32,706 nucleotides of DNA from Candidatus Omnitrophota bacterium (lineage in GTDB: Bacteria; Omnitrophota; Gorgyraeia; Zapsychrales; Fredricksoniimonadaceae), in assembly GCA_903861305.1 (NCBI GenBank), contig CAIOTT010000024.1, forward strand, positions 1 through 32,706, read 5' to 3'. The notes beneath the pieces were generated by a model. It had not been told where the DNA came from. It ran no database searches and saw nothing but the letters and a program-made list of their open reading frames with translations. Numbering within the stretch: the stretch's first letter is position 1; every line of letters starts with the position of its first letter. Of the stretch, positions 32,062-32,706 are shown piece by piece. The position numbers and the translations under genes are program-made.

Positions 32062-32706
32062 TAAGTTTCTCGGGCTTGCTGGGGGATATTACGTCTTACG
32101 GCGATAAACTGCGTTACCGCCGGGACCCTGACCCTTTGAAACGCCATCCGATCGCGGTCTGGAACTGCTCGCGCCGCTGCAACCTGTCGTGCGTCCATTG
32201 TTATTCCGATTCCCGCGACACCTCCTATGCCGGTGAACTTACGACCGAAGAAGGCAAGGCCATGATCAGGGACCTCAAGGAGTTCAACGTGCCTGTCCTT
32301 TTGTTCTCAGGCGGCGAACCGCTCATGCGTGAGGATCTTTTTGAATTGAACACGTATGCCCGCAAGCTCGGGTTGCGCACGGTCATTTCAACGAATGGGA
32401 CTTTGATCACGCCGGCCATGGCCCGGCGCATCAAGGACGACGGGTTCGAGTATATAGGGATCAGCCTCGACGGCATGGGCAAGAACAATGACCGTTTCCG
32501 CGGCAAGATCGGCGCCTTCGATGACGCACTTGCCGGGATCAGGAACCTTGTCAGCGTCGGTCAGAAGGTCGGTTTGCGTTTTACCATTACGGGCCATAAT
32601 TACAAGGATATCCCGCATCTTTTCAAGGTCGTTGAGAATGAGGGGGTTAATCGTATTTGTTTTTATCATTTGGCGTACGCTGGCCGCGGCACCCAGCAGG
32701 AGAGCA
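32058..32706 (+). CDS. ahbC: radical SAM heme-biosynthesis protein, AhbC/NirJ type (partial, runs off window)
   Basis: The first 216 residues of a radical SAM protein are present. The [4Fe-4S]/SAM motif is CNLSCVHC near residues 41-48 (CX3CX2C), preceded by AVWNCSRR, and the SAM-binding SGGEPL occurs near 84-89, then STNGTLI near 111. Wording around YAGELTTEEG and FYHLAYAGRG matches AhbC/NirJ proteins. AhbC removes acetate side chains from didecarboxysiroheme to give Fe-coproporphyrin III in the siroheme-dependent heme pathway; NirJ acts in heme d1 synthesis. The position directly behind the siroheme genes favours AhbC, and no nir genes are visible. The C-terminal region that would help discriminate lies outside the window. 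Confidence 0.82.
   Translation, partial: MISFSGLLGDITSYGDKLRYRRDPDPLKRHPIAVWNCSRRCNLSCVHCYSDSRDTSYAGELTTEEGKAMIRDLKEFNVPVLLFSGGEPLMREDLFELNTYARKLGLRTVISTNGTLITPAMARRIKDDGFEYIGISLDGMGKNNDRFRGKIGAFDDALAGIRNLVSVGQKVGLRFTITGHNYKDIPHLFKVVENEGVNRICFYHLAYAGRGTQQES

Overview
All 25 protein genes in this window lie on the + strand in tightly packed runs, many with ATGA or TAATG start/stop overlaps. I see no tRNA, rRNA, insertion sequence, integrase or CRISPR array. The organism is a Gram-negative-type bacterium: it encodes an outer-membrane beta-barrel ending in Phe, a Tat-exported Fe-S protein and System II cytochrome c maturation. Its economy is anaerobic or respiratory and rich in multiheme cytochromes. 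The phylum cannot be fixed from the sequence; Desulfobacterota-, Nitrospirota- or Omnitrophota-like lineages would all fit.

Region 1 (1-2398) holds a structured AT-rich leader with nested inverted repeats, an exported HEAT-repeat protein and two unrecognised cytoplasmic proteins. Region 2 (about 2450-12939) is a lipid-catabolism operon. It encodes a FadJ-type hydratase/dehydrogenase, a PaaK-like acyl-CoA ligase, a FadI-type thiolase, a VLCAD-like acyl-CoA dehydrogenase, a cNMP-domain/degenerate MinD-like/patatin protein with an unusual membrane insertion, and an SDR-DUF2867 protein.

Region 3 (12940-20992) is the inner-membrane and periplasmic part of an electron-transfer locus. It has a 19-heme cytochrome c fused to a membrane cytochrome b, a small channel-like membrane protein, a YjbQ-family protein, a monoheme cytochrome, a tetraheme/Fe-S/NrfD quinone module, and a seven-heme NapC/ImcH-like quinol oxidase. 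Region 4 (20993-28801) begins with HemA and the cytochrome c synthetase pair ResB/ResC, followed by a second monoheme cytochrome (a paralogue of the first), an eight-heme MtrA/DmsE-like cytochrome and an MtrB/PioB-like barrel. It closes with a strong intrinsic terminator.

Region 5 (28859 to the window end) starts with its own promoter and encodes precorrin-2 dehydrogenase, HemC, a CobA-HemD fusion and the start of a radical SAM protein of the AhbC/NirJ type. This points to siroheme-dependent heme synthesis.

Read together, regions 3-5 carry about 40 c-heme sites in six cytochromes in under 16 kb, with the machinery that attaches the hemes and much of the pathway that makes them. The likely picture is a trans-envelope electron conduit: quinol is oxidised at the inner membrane, electrons cross the periplasm on small cytochromes, and they leave through an MtrAB-like porin-cytochrome pair. 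The upstream beta-oxidation operon is a plausible electron source. No terminal reductase, outer-surface MtrC/OmcA-type cytochrome or ETF genes are present in the window.
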